Origin: JADKAV01 sp963769435 | Lineage (GTDB): Bacteria; Actinomycetota; Actinomycetes; S36-B12; UBA10799 | Length of the DNA stretch: 64,000 bases | Reading direction: 5' to 3' | NCBI GenBank assembly: GCA_963769435.1 | Contig: CAVYLN010000001.1 | Location: 806,001-870,000 of the forward strand | In this document: one piece after another, positions 36,689-46,209 of the stretch | Layout of the letters: each line of letters begins with the position of its first letter | Position numbering within the stretch: the first letter of the stretch is position 1 | The notes under the pieces: model-generated | What the model was told of the DNA's origin: nothing | What the model saw: only the letters and a program-made list of their open reading frames with translations | Database searches by the model: none | Program-made: the position numbers and the translations under genes

Positions 36689-37853
36689 CTACTTCGAGAA
36701 GCCCCGCTTGAGCGCCCGTGCCGCGCCACGTGCGGTCCAGCGGCTGCGGCGGGTCTCGGTCGGGATGTCCTCAGCGACCGCCTTGGCCTTCTCCTCGAGA
36801 GCCCGGCGTTCGGCAAGTGCCTCAAGGACCAACCCAGCCGTGCCCGCCACCGCAGCATCGATGCTCAGCAGGTCCGGGCGGTCGTCCGATCCCGACCGTG
36901 GCCGCACCGCCAGGTCAGCCGGGTCTCCGATCACCCGCACACCCGAGCTCGGAGATCCCCTTGGCGAAGCGCTGCCCGTACTCCTCGGCCTTGTCCGCGG
37001 CCCACTCCGGAGTCTGGATGCGCGGCTCGTCGGCGGCGGGCCGCCGCTTCTCCACCATGTTCAGGATCAGCGCCCGGCGCACCATGACGGTGTACTCGTC
37101 CCAGGACATCTGCCCCGACAGTTCCTTGTTCAACCGGCGGACGTACTCGGCCTCCGGCGTGGTCATCGAGCGGTTCTGGATGATCTGCTCACGGTTGGCC
37201 AGGAAGGACTCCGGGAGCCCCAAGAGCCCTTCGAAAGCGGTGAAGATCGCAGTGCGGTCACCATCGGGGATCACCACCGCGTAGGTGCGGTCCGCACCGA
37301 CGACGTCCGCCCAGCGCTTGACCTGCTCAACCTGATCGTGGCGATACCAGAAACGCTCGGCCCTCGGGATCTGATCCTCGTCGAACATGACCTTGAGCCA
37401 CTGGTTGTAGCCGGTGGTGACACCGGCCTTGAGTCCCTGCTGCCACGCCGACGGCAGGATCGCCCCTATCGAGCGCAGCGTCACCACCACATTGACCCGC
37501 TGCGGGCCACCGAGGTCGTCGACCACCCTGGCGGCGACCTCGGGGCTGATGTCGTCGAGGAACTCACTGCTGATGATGGTGCGGCCGTCGTAGTCGGCCT
37601 CCTTCAGCATCTTCTTCCAGTGCTTCTTGGGCGTGATCCGGGCGCCGTTCTCACGCCAGCCGTACGGGCGGTCGGCGCCGGCCAGGATCGCCTTGTGGTG
37701 GTAGAGGCCCTTGCCCGGGTACCGCACCTCGTAGTCCTCGAGCACACCACGTGCATCGGCGAGCGCGACCTGCAGGGCGGTGGTGCCGGTCTTGTGCAGA
37801 CCCACGTGCAGAAGGACCTCGCCTTTGCCGATGGGGGTGATCGATGACTCCAT
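36689..37853 (-). CDS. Sulfotransferase-like P-loop protein 1 (one frame break)
   Basis: The start of the protein, LLHVGLHKTGTTALQVALA, is the 5'-phosphosulfate-binding loop of bacterial sulfotransferases. Later come RTIISSEFLDDISPE, VNVVVTLRSIGAILPSAWQQ (the typical 3'-phosphate-binding Arg/Ser strand) and VIPDGDRTAIFTAFEGLLGL. The frame changes near 36935, before VRVIGDPADLAVRP. Composite length is about 387 residues. It should use PAPS to sulfate a sugar or polyol, presumably of the wall polymer. It is a close paralog of the next gene (37876-39015), 22 bases apart. ATG 37853 has TAGAAT 8 bases upstream. Confidence 0.78.
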
Positions 37854-37861
37854 GGAACCCG

Positions 37862-37867
37862 ATTCTA
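37862..37867 (-). promoter_or_regulatory. Possible leaderless -10 element of sulfotransferase-like gene 1
   Basis: TAGAAT on the minus strand lies 8 bases before ATG 37853, within the 22-base gap after paralog 2. Confidence 0.4.
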
Positions 37868-37875
37868 CGGATGGG

Positions 37876-39015
37876 TCACTGCGCATCGGGGTCGGCGGCC
37901 TCGGGCTCGCCGCCAGGTGTTCGCCGGGGCCTGCGGATCAACTCGCGCGCCGCCTGGCGCCGGGTGATGCGAGGCGCGGAACTGCGGCGCACGAGCCCCG
38001 CGGCTGCCGCCACCGCGGCGTCGAGCGCGAGCGTCTGTGGCCGGTCATTTCGACCGGCCACGGGTCGCCGGGCCAGGGCTGCCGGATCCCCGATGACGTG
38101 CACGCCGGACGCTGCAAGACCCTCGGCGAATCCCCGACCGCGCGCTTCGGCCTCGTCCGCGGCCCAGTCCGGGGTGCGGATCCGTTCCTCGTCCTTGGGC
38201 GGACGCCGCTGCTCCACCATGCTCAGCACCAGTCCGCGCCGCACCGTGCGGGTGTACTCGTCCCAGCTGAGTTCGTCGGCGACCTCTTTGTTGACGCGGC
38301 GTACGAACTCCGCCTCCTGAGCGGTCATCGAGCGGTTCTGGATCTCGACCGGCCGGTCCCCCAGCAGTCCGGTCGGCAGGTCCAGCAGGGACTCGAAAGC
38401 CGAGAAGATCGCAGTGCGGTCGCCGTCCGGGATCACCACCGCGTAGGTCCTGTCCTCACCCACTATTCGGGCCCACCGCCGCACCTGCTCAACCTGGTCG
38501 TGGCGGAACCAGAAACGCTGTGCCTTGGGCGTCTGCTCTGGCGCGAAGACCATCTTCAGGAACTGGTTGTAGGGCGCGGTGTATCCGGCCTTCAACCGCT
38601 GCTGCCACGCAGACGGGAGGATCGCGCCGATCGATCGCAACGTGATCACCACGTTGACCTTCGCGGCCCCGCCCAGTTCGTCGATCATCCTGCCGGCGGT
38701 GTCCACGTCCACGTCATCGAGGAACTCGCTGCTGATCACGGTCCGACCGGGGTGGTCGACCTGCGCGACCAGGTCGGTCCAATGCTTCTTGGGCACCTCC
38801 CTGGCCCCGTTGCCCTGCCAGCCGTACTTGCGCCCGGAACCCGCCAGGATGGCGCGGTGCTGGAAAGTGGTGGTCCCGGGATACCGCACACCGTGGGTCT
38901 CGAGTTCGTCACGGGCATCGGCCAAAGACACCTGCAGTGCGGTCGTACCCGTCTTGTGAAGGCCGATGTGCAGCAGAACCTCACCAGCACCGATGGGCTC
39001 GACCGAAGACGCCAT
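37876..39015 (-). CDS. Sulfotransferase-like P-loop protein 2
   Basis: The 379-residue protein has an intact frame and the same order of motifs as its neighbour: LLHIGLHKTGTTALQVSLAD, RTVISSEFLDDVDVDTAG, VNVVITLRSIGAILPSAWQQ, RFWFRHDQVEQVRRWARIVG, VIPDGDRTAIFSAFESLLDL. The tandem pair clearly arose by duplication; by eye more than half the residues agree over the first 300. The C-terminus is basic (RRQAARELIRRPRRTPGG). It has no signal peptide, so it would act in the cytoplasm on a nucleotide- or lipid-linked intermediate. ATG 39015 has TAGACT 8 bases upstream. Confidence 0.8.
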   Translation of the reverse strand: MASSVEPIGAGEVLLHIGLHKTGTTALQVSLADARDELETHGVRYPGTTTFQHRAILAGSGRKYGWQGNGAREVPKKHWTDLVAQVDHPGRTVISSEFLDDVDVDTAGRMIDELGGAAKVNVVITLRSIGAILPSAWQQRLKAGYTAPYNQFLKMVFAPEQTPKAQRFWFRHDQVEQVRRWARIVGEDRTYAVVIPDGDRTAIFSAFESLLDLPTGLLGDRPVEIQNRSMTAQEAEFVRRVNKEVADELSWDEYTRTVRRGLVLSMVEQRRPPKDEERIRTPDWAADEAEARGRGFAEGLAASGVHVIGDPAALARRPVAGRNDRPQTLALDAAVAAAAGLVRRSSAPRITRRQAARELIRRPRRTPGGEPEAADPDAQ

Positions 39016-39023
39016 GGGACAGG

Positions 39024-39029
39024 AGTCTA
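39024..39029 (-). promoter_or_regulatory. Leaderless -10 element of sulfotransferase-like gene 2
   Basis: TAGACT on the minus strand lies 8 bases before ATG 39015, with no ribosome site. Confidence 0.45.
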
Positions 39030-39078
39030 TGGGAGCCCGGGGTCTCCGAACGCCAGCGGCTCGGGCGACCCTCCAGCG

Positions 39079-40533
39079 CTACCGCACCTGATACAGGCGG
39101 GCCTTGCCGTCCGCCGACCGCCAGACCTCGCGGTACTCCTCCAGCGGCAGTGACTTGCCCCGGGCCTTCCAGAGGTCGTAGTCGAGTTTGCAGAACTCGC
39201 ACGTCTCATCGGTGTCGCTGAAGATCAGGACGTACTCGCCCGACTGTGGTCGCCCCTGGCTGCGACGCGTGAAGTCGCGGAAGTCGACCGCGGTGTCTCC
39301 GCGATACACGGGCAGGATGCGAAGGGTGCGGCCGTCGGTGAACACGGGTGGGCCCACCGGCAGGTTCTTCACGACCTCGTACGGAAGATCACCGCTGTTG
39401 GGATGGAACGTGGGTTCGGTCGTGGCGAACCTGACCCCGGGGACGACGACCAGCGCAGCCAGGAGCGCAGCACCGAGCCAGGACGGCAGGCGCATCCGGG
39501 ACGCGGCTGCGGCGCACAGAGCCGCCGCGGCGATCGTCAGGCCGGGCAGGAAGGCCAGCCAGTAGCGCGGCACATCCACCCGGACGCTGGGGTGCTGCGG
39601 ATCCAGGACCCCCGCCTGCAGCACGAGCAGCAGCGCCGGGAACAGCGCCCAGACGACGTAGAGCCCGACCCTGCCGCGAAGTACCAGGCCACCCAGGACA
39701 CCCAGAGCACACACCACCAGGAGAACCCAGCCCCAAGGCTCCTCGGCCATGGCCACGGGCAATCGGGTCAGGTACCACCAGCGCTGCTGCCCGAGGTAGG
39801 AGCCGTCCAGAGGGGAGGTGGAATCATTGAGGTCGGACCCCGTCAGCACGTGCCACTTGGCCAGCGGGTCGTTGAGTGTCAGCCAGGACAACCCGAGATC
39901 GAGCGCGGCCCACGGCATCAACCCGACGAGGACCGCGGTGTAACCCAGCCAGCGCCGCGACAGCCCCCAGATGAGCACTGCGAAGATCGGCCAGGTGAAC
40001 ACCGTCGTCTCCCGGACCTCGAAGGCCCAGCCCGCGACCAGACCGGCGAGCAGCAGCGGCCACAGCCGGTCGGAATCACGCGCCCGCAGCACGAGGATCA
40101 GGGTGAGGCCGTTGAGCGCGACAGCCATGAGATCGGGGTAGCCGCGGGACAGGTTGATGAACGTCAAGGGCATGGCGACGAAGGTGACCACAGTGAGGGC
40201 GGCGATTGCGGTCGTTCCGACCCAGCGGGCGAGGACGTAGATGACCGGCACCACGATCGCGGTGGCCAGGAAGGCGAACGCGTAGAAGGTCGGCAGCGTC
40301 TGGCCGAAGACTGCGGCGATGGGCACCAACGCAACGATGATCCCCCACCTCGTGAGACCCGACGGGATCCACTCGTGGCCGCCGAAGTCGAGAGCGGCCT
40401 GCGCGTAGTGCCACGGGTCCGAGGTGACCAGCACGGTGCGCCACATCCATGCCACGAGCAGCGTCGCCACGGTCAGCACGATCAGGACCGGGACGTCCAC
40501 CCGGTTCCGCCACGGATCAGCGCAGTGCTGCAT
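39079..40533 (-). CDS. GT-C-type integral membrane glycosyltransferase
   Basis: The 484-residue protein has about 10-12 hydrophobic segments, for example VPVLIVLTVATLLVAWMWRT, VPVIYVLARWVGTTAIAALT and VLLVVCALGVLGGLVLRGRV. After the first membrane helix the loop reads VLVTSDPWHYAQAALDF, with Asp and His where GT-C enzymes hold their catalytic acid, and then WIPSGLTRWGI. The C-terminal 120 residues are extracytoplasmic (PVFTDGRTLRILPVYRG). It would transfer a sugar from a polyprenyl-phosphate donor outside the membrane. It overlaps the 3' end of the GT2-TagF fusion gene by 17 bases, so translation is coupled. Sugar and acceptor are unknown. Confidence 0.85.
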   Translation of the reverse strand: MQHCADPWRNRVDVPVLIVLTVATLLVAWMWRTVLVTSDPWHYAQAALDFGGHEWIPSGLTRWGIIVALVPIAAVFGQTLPTFYAFAFLATAIVVPVIYVLARWVGTTAIAALTVVTFVAMPLTFINLSRGYPDLMAVALNGLTLILVLRARDSDRLWPLLLAGLVAGWAFEVRETTVFTWPIFAVLIWGLSRRWLGYTAVLVGLMPWAALDLGLSWLTLNDPLAKWHVLTGSDLNDSTSPLDGSYLGQQRWWYLTRLPVAMAEEPWGWVLLVVCALGVLGGLVLRGRVGLYVVWALFPALLLVLQAGVLDPQHPSVRVDVPRYWLAFLPGLTIAAAALCAAAASRMRLPSWLGAALLAALVVVPGVRFATTEPTFHPNSGDLPYEVVKNLPVGPPVFTDGRTLRILPVYRGDTAVDFRDFTRRSQGRPQSGEYVLIFSDTDETCEFCKLDYDLWKARGKSLPLEEYREVWRSADGKARLYQVR

Positions 40534-43500
40534 CGATCACACGGGCGGCGGCGTTTCCGTCCTCCCAGGCGCAGAACCTGGCGCGGAACCGGCCGTAGGC
40601 GTCGGCGTACTCCTGCTCCACATCGGTGATCTGGGCAATCGAGTCGAGCACCTCCGACGACGTACGACAGATCGGGCCCGGAGGGTCCTCGGTGAGATCG
40701 AAGTAGAGCCCACGCACCCGATCCCGGTAGTCATCGATGTCCCAGGTGAAGAAGATCATGGGCCGGCCGGTGTTCACGAAGTCGAACATCACCGAGGAGT
40801 AGTCGGTGACCAGGATGTCGGAGATCAGATACAGGTCCGCGATGTCGGGGTAGGAGGACACATTGCGCACGAATCCGCCGGCCGCGGGAATCCCGGCACG
40901 AGTGGCCAGCAGATGGTGTCCCCGCAACAACATCACGTGGCTGGACCCGAAACGCTCCCGCAGGGCATCGACGTTGAGTTTGAGGTCGAAGATGTACCGC
41001 CCACGATCGTCGTAGCGGTCATCCCGCCAGGTGGGTGCGTAGAGGATGACCTTCTGATCCGGAGCCAGCCCGAGCCGCTGGCGAACCGCCTGCGCGCGCG
41101 CCTCGCGCTCCGGTCGGTAGAAGATGTCGTTGCGGGGGTAGCCGGTCGCCAGGATGCGCGTGGGATCGGTGCCGAAAGCGCGGCTCATGATCTCGGAACT
41201 GTAGGCGTTCGGGCTGACCAGGAAGTCCCACTTGTCCGCCTCGTGCGCGAACGTCTCCAGGTATCCCTTCCGGGCGAAGTTGACCTTCTCGATGTCCTGG
41301 CCGACCTTCTTCAGCGGAGTGCCGTGCCAGGTCTGCAGGTACGTCTGATTGTCACGCTTGACGTAACTGGGATCGATCGAATCGTTGGCCACGACCCAGC
41401 GGGACCGGGCCAGTAGGTCGTAGTACTCGGGGCTGAACCGCAGGACCGTCCGCACACCCCGGGGCATCCTGACGCCGTGGTCACGCACCACCCAGATCCG
41501 CTTGCGACGGTCCCCGCGCCGCTGGAGTTCCTCGTCGATCGCGCGCAGATTGTCGCTGTACTGCTTTCCCTTCCAGTTCTCGAACAGAATCGTGCGTCGA
41601 GTCCGCTTTCGGCGGCGCTTGGGATAGTAGTCGTCGATGATCTGACGTCGACCGTGCAGCCCTGGCGGACGGATGTCCCCGGCTGGGTCCACCTGCAGGT
41701 AGGCGGTGGCGCTACGTCTGGCCCGCACCGCGATCTTGACGCCGCGTACGTCCGTCCAGTCCGGTCCGAACATCGTCTCCCTGGTGGTCTGTGCCACGTG
41801 CACCGGTGTGTCGTCGGATGTCAGCAGGCTCCAGCGCCCCGCGGGCAGATGTCCTGATCCCGTCGACGGTGTCCGCGTCCTCGGTCGGGAGCACGACCCG
41901 CCACCGCTCGCCCTCGAGGTCCACGGGGTACTCGCTGCGCACACCGTTGCGGTTCTCCAGCGCCAGCGAACGCGGGCCCGCCCAACGGTCACCGGACAGT
42001 TCGAGCCCGCGACGGGTCAGCGCACTGCTCACCAGACGCGGCCGGGGCTCACGGACGGTCAGGACCACGCCGCCACTGATCCCGGCGCGTGCGTAGTACT
42101 CGGATCCATGGGTCGCCAGTGTCTCGGGCGTGTCCGGATGCAGGACCGCGGGCTGCAGTTCCTGCTCGTCGCCATCATCGCCGCGCAATAGAACATCGAA
42201 CTCGATCTGATTCAGTGACTCCAGTTTGGGCAGGCCGGAGAGATCAAGTTCCACGCGGGACGCGGCCGGCACCGCCACCTCCTCGAAGTCGTCGCGCCTC
42301 CGCGACCACGACGGTGAGCCCCGCTGGATCGCGGTCGAACTCCACCACGAGGCGGTCCGCACCCGGGACATGCATCGCGGTCACCATCGGCTGATCCGGA
42401 TACACCGCGATGCCGAGGTTCTCGCCCGCGCCAGCGGACAACAGCGATCCGACCGTCGGGCAGGACCACGCGCCGCGGCAGTTGGGCCGCGCCGTCGTAG
42501 GTCCCGGAAAGCGGCACGCGTCTGCGCCCGCCCGGGGCCGTGACATCCACGTCGCAGCGCAGCAAGCCCTGCTGCGGGCAACTCGTCGAAGGGAACCGTG
42601 AACGACAGCCCGACGTTGTCGTACGTCACATCCGAGTTGACTTCCCGCGCGGTCAGATCCTGCCGGTTGTGCCACTTCACCGGCACCGAGAAGGGTTCGT
42701 CACCGCCGACCATCCGGATCCGCAGTTTGCGCTGCTGCGCGTCTCCGGAGTCGATGTTCTCCAGGTAGGCGTAGCCCGCCACGGCGAGTCCCTCGGCGGA
42801 CCACTCAACGCGCTCCACCTGCGAGGCCACCGGCTGCGCTTTGCCCCAGACGTAGAGCTCCTCCGGGTACCCGGGCTCCCCCAGGAACGGCATGTCTGCG
42901 TAGGTGGCGCCGTCGCGGACGATGGTGCGACGCAGCGCGTAGGGATCCCGCTCGAACTCGAGGAACTCGAGCAGGTCCGCATGCCGGTCCTGAGCCACCA
43001 GCCAGTACCGCACGCGGTCGCGCGGCTCGAGTTCGGCGACCACCTCCGGCGAGGCAGCCCGGAAGAACGCGCCGACACGTTCACGGAACAGTTGCTGATA
43101 CTCCTGGTCGGCATCGGTGTAGTACGGGGTGTAGAGCGGGATGTCGAAGGTGAGCACCTTGCGGTCGTGGACACGTTTGAGCGCCTCGTCGTCGCACAGG
43201 ATCTCCTGCACCGCGTCGATGGCATCCATCCGATCACGCAGATTGTCCACCTCGAACCTGCGCTGTGTGATCGAGGCGTCCGAGTCGATCCGCCTGCGCC
43301 ACCAGTAGACCGGCGCCTTGAGCACGTCCACACTGCTGGCCCGGACGTGCGCCGCGATCATGACCGGGATGTCCTCGTACGTGACCCCCGGCTCGAAACG
43401 CAGACCCGCTTCGGTCCAGAACCGGGTGCGAAAGACCTTGTTCCAGGAGGTCGTGTCGTACATCAGGCTCGGGGTCTGTCGGATGGTCGTGCGCAACTTC

Positions 43501-43913
43501 GTCGCCAGGATCGCGTTGCGGTGAGGACCGCTGGGGGTCAGGTGGACGCCGTCGTACCGGGCCACGTCACCGGCCGCAAGATCGGAACCGGTCTTCTCCA
43601 GACTGTGCAGCAGTATCCGGAATCCGTCGGGCGGAACCACGTCATCGCCGTCCACGAAGGCGAGGAACTCCTCGGTGACATGCGCGATTCCCAGATTCCG
43701 GGCACCCCCGGGACCGCTGCCCGGGCCCTCTACGACCATCCACCCCGGGTGTTGCGACGCGTACCGGTCACAGATGGCCCCGGTGTTGTCACTCGACCCG
43801 TCGTTGACCAGGATCACCTGTGTCGGCGCCGCTTCCTGAGCCAGCAGGGAATCCAGGCAGGCGGGCAGGAACTCCGCCACGTTGTGGCAGGCGACAACCA
43901 CGCTGAGCCCCAC
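40517..43913 (-). CDS. GT2 glycosyltransferase fused to CDP-glycerol glycerophosphotransferase (four frame breaks)
   Basis: The composite has about 1,130 residues. Residues 1-230 are a GT2 domain: SVVVACHNVAEFLPACLDSL, PTQVILVNDGSSDNTG and the metal site EFLAFVDGDDVVPPDGF. The middle 400 residues are beta-rich (VEWSAEGLAVAGYAYLENI, GVVLTVREPRPRLVS). The C-terminal 450 residues are a TagF-type polymerase: TYLQTWHGTPLKKVGQD, ILATGYPRNDIFY, VMLLRGHHLLATRAG, LVTDYSSVMFDFVNTGRPM. Frames change near 42575, 42480, 42290 and 41850. Such fusions can make mixed sugar-polyolphosphate chains. GTG 43913 is chosen over GTG 43919 because TAGAGT lies exactly 7 bases upstream. Confidence 0.85.
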
Positions 43914-43920
43914 CCGCACG

Positions 43921-43926
43921 ACTCTA
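43921..43926 (-). promoter_or_regulatory. Leaderless -10 element of the GT2-TagF fusion gene
   Basis: TAGAGT on the minus strand lies 7 bases before GTG 43913. It sits between this gene and the end of the upstream GT2 gene. Confidence 0.5.
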
Positions 43927-43935
43927 GCCGCTGGC

Positions 43936-45046
43936 TCACGCAGGTCCGGGTGAACCCGCAGGACACGGATTCACTGATCCGGCGCTTGGCCCTCCCCGGC
44001 GCCGCCGGTCCTCGACTCCCGCCGCTGTACCCGTCCCAGGACCGGCGGCCCGACACCCGATCACCGCCCAGTAGCGCTGAATCGCGACCCGTCCGAGGGC
44101 GCGGCACCGACATGCCGAAACGTTCGGGCGGGTCGAGATCCACGTCGAGGTGCTCGAACAGGGCGGCATCGTCGAAGCGGCGCGTCCCCTGCACCCGGTT
44201 GCGCCGGCGCCGCAGGTAGTGACGGTGGGTGAGAAGCCAGCGCCAGCCCGCCACCTTCTGTGCCCTCCAGCCGTCGCGACCGCTGCGCACCAAGAGTGCG
44301 AGTTCGGCGGCGAGCAGCAACGGGGACAGCGCCAGCAGCGTCCGGGCCCGGTAGGTCGTCAGCACCGTGATCAAGCGGTTGCGTTCCAGCAGGTACATCT
44401 TCTGCGGGTTGCGGGAGAAGTCGTAGTGATGATGCGCTCGGGCAGTCGCCAGCACCTCGACGGCGCCCCCGCCGAGCCAGGCCCGCAGGGAGAGGTCCAC
44501 ATCCTCGCCGTACGCGAAATACTGCTCGTCCATCCCGCCGAGGTCCAGGTAGTCGCGTCGACGCACCGCGAAGGCGGCCCCGGAGACACTCGCCCGAGTG
44601 CCGGTTCGGCCTGTGAGACCGGGTGCCCGTAACCCCCTGCCCACGAGAAGCCGAGAAGGTGCACGGGATTGCCCCAGGAGTTGACCACATCCGACTCATC
44701 GGAGACCAGCACCGTGGCACCTGCCAGCACGACTGCGGGATCGTGCACCGCTTCGTCCAGCAGTGCCAGACAGTCCGGCTCGACCAGCGCGTCGCTGTTG
44801 ATGAAGACCAGAGTGTCCCCGGTGGCGGCACGCGCTCCGAGATTGCAGCCACCCGCGAACCCGGTGTTCTTCCCGGGCTCGCAGCACCCTGGTCTGCGGC
44901 GGAAGACCCTCGCAGGCGGGACTTCCGTTGTCCACGACGATCACCTCGGTCCGGACCCCAGTGCTGCGCGCCACCGCGGCCACGACTTCGGCGAGATGCG
45001 GTTCAGCGCCGAACGCGCAGATGACTGCGGTGACGGTGCGGGTCAC
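43936..45046 (-). CDS. GT2-family glycosyltransferase (about three frame breaks)
   Basis: Read across frame changes near 44885, 44640 and 44115, this is a rhamnosyltransferase-like GT2: TVTAVICAFGAEPHLAEVV, TEVIVVDNGSPACEGLP, NTGFAGGCNLGARAATGDTL, FINSDALVEPDCL, SGAAFAVRRRDYLDLGGMDE, YFAYGEDVDLSLRAWLGGG, and the basic amphipathic tail KMYLLERNRLITVLTTYRAR. The exact 3' end is uncertain because the last frame change is inferred. GTG 45046 overlaps the stop of the preceding GT2 gene (GTGA). The GDCN-type loop and the YFxYGEDxDLSLR motif are known from enzymes that add rhamnose to wall polysaccharides. Confidence 0.82.
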
Positions 45047-46019
45047 CGTCGCAGATCCCGTGGGCTGGTCAGGAAACCCACACCCCAGCACATGTGCATC
45101 GTCGCCAACGCCAGCGGCACCCTCGCACGCACCGACGCCGGCTCCTGAGTGCTGATCGCCAGGCCCCCCGCCGTGACACCGGCCACATAGCCGATGGCCG
45201 GCAGCAGACCCCAGCCACGCGCGTCGGCGACCGGTGGCGGCCCCGACCGCGGCACCCGTGACGCCGAGCGCGATGACGGTCACTGCAGTCGGTGCGGCCA
45301 GGTAGCGCAGGCTGACGGTCTGCCGGTGCTGGCGCATGATCTCCCGGCGCCACCGCCCGTAGTGCAGATACTGCTTGGCCAGGGCCTTCACGGTCGAGCG
45401 GGGCCGGTAGGTGACCTGCATGTCCGGGGTGAACCACACCAGCCCGCCGGACTGCCTGATGCGGTGGTTCATCTCCCAGTCCTGGGCACGCACGTATGCC
45501 TCGTCGTACCCGCCGACGCGCTCCAGCGCCGAGCGTGTGAACGCGCCGAGGTAGACCGTCAGCGCCTCCCCCTCCTGGCCGCCGGTGTGGAACGACTGCC
45601 GCCCCGACCCCGAGACGCGAGCGCATCGCGCACGCGACCGATCGCTCGAAGTCCGTGGTTCCCTCGGCGGCCATGACACCGCCGACGTTGTCGGCACCCG
45701 TGCGCTGCAGCACCTCCACCGCCGTGCGGATGTAGTCGGGTGGCAGCAGAGCATGCCCGTCGACCCGGACCACGATCGGGCTGTCCGTGGCCGCGAGGGC
45801 GGCGTTGAGGCCGGCCGGGGTACGCCCTGTGGGGTTCGGGACCAGGATGATTCGCGGATCGTCTGCGCGCAGCGCACGAGCGACCTCGTCGGTGCCGTCG
45901 GTGGACGGTCCGAGTGCCAGGGCGATCTGCAGCTCGCCCGGGTAGTCCTGGGCGGTGATCGCGGCAACGGCCTCGGCGAGGTGCATCTGCTCGTTGAGGA
46001 CCGGCATGATCACGGCCAC
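45043..46019 (-). CDS. GT2-family glycosyltransferase with C-terminal membrane segments (two frame breaks)
   Basis: The GT-A fold begins VAVIMPVLNEQMHLAEAVAA and has LQIALALGPSTDGTDEVARA, NPTGRTPAGLNAALAA, VVRVDGHALLPPDYI and, after a frame change near 45600, YLGAFTRSALERVGGYDEAY, AQDWEMNHRIRQSGGLVWF. A second frame change near 45250 leads to membrane helices (WGLLPAIGYVAGVTAGGLAI, VPLALATMHMCWGVGFLTSP). It resembles succinoglycan/ExoA-type transferases. GTG 46019 is the only reasonable start in frame. The stop overlaps the next gene by the bases GTGA. It is the first gene of a minus-strand operon down to 36.7 kb. Confidence 0.85.
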
Positions 46020-46209
46020 GCGGCGGCATCGACTCGTCCATCACCGTCGACGGTAGCCGGTGCCCCAGCCAATGTGCCCAATGCGTCCACGAATCGCCGC
46101 TGTACAGCGCGCGCGCAGATTCGGGCATCAGACACGGGCTCGTGGCCTGCCCGGGAATCCGGTCCCGCGAAGTTACGGTGGAATCCGTTCGAATGAAGGG
46201 GACTCCTCG

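Noticed and set aside
43230..44940. Further DnaA-box-like words (TTGTCCACC near 43244, TTGTCCACG near 44929)
   Set aside because: They are one-base mismatches inside coding sequence and are expected by chance at this base composition.
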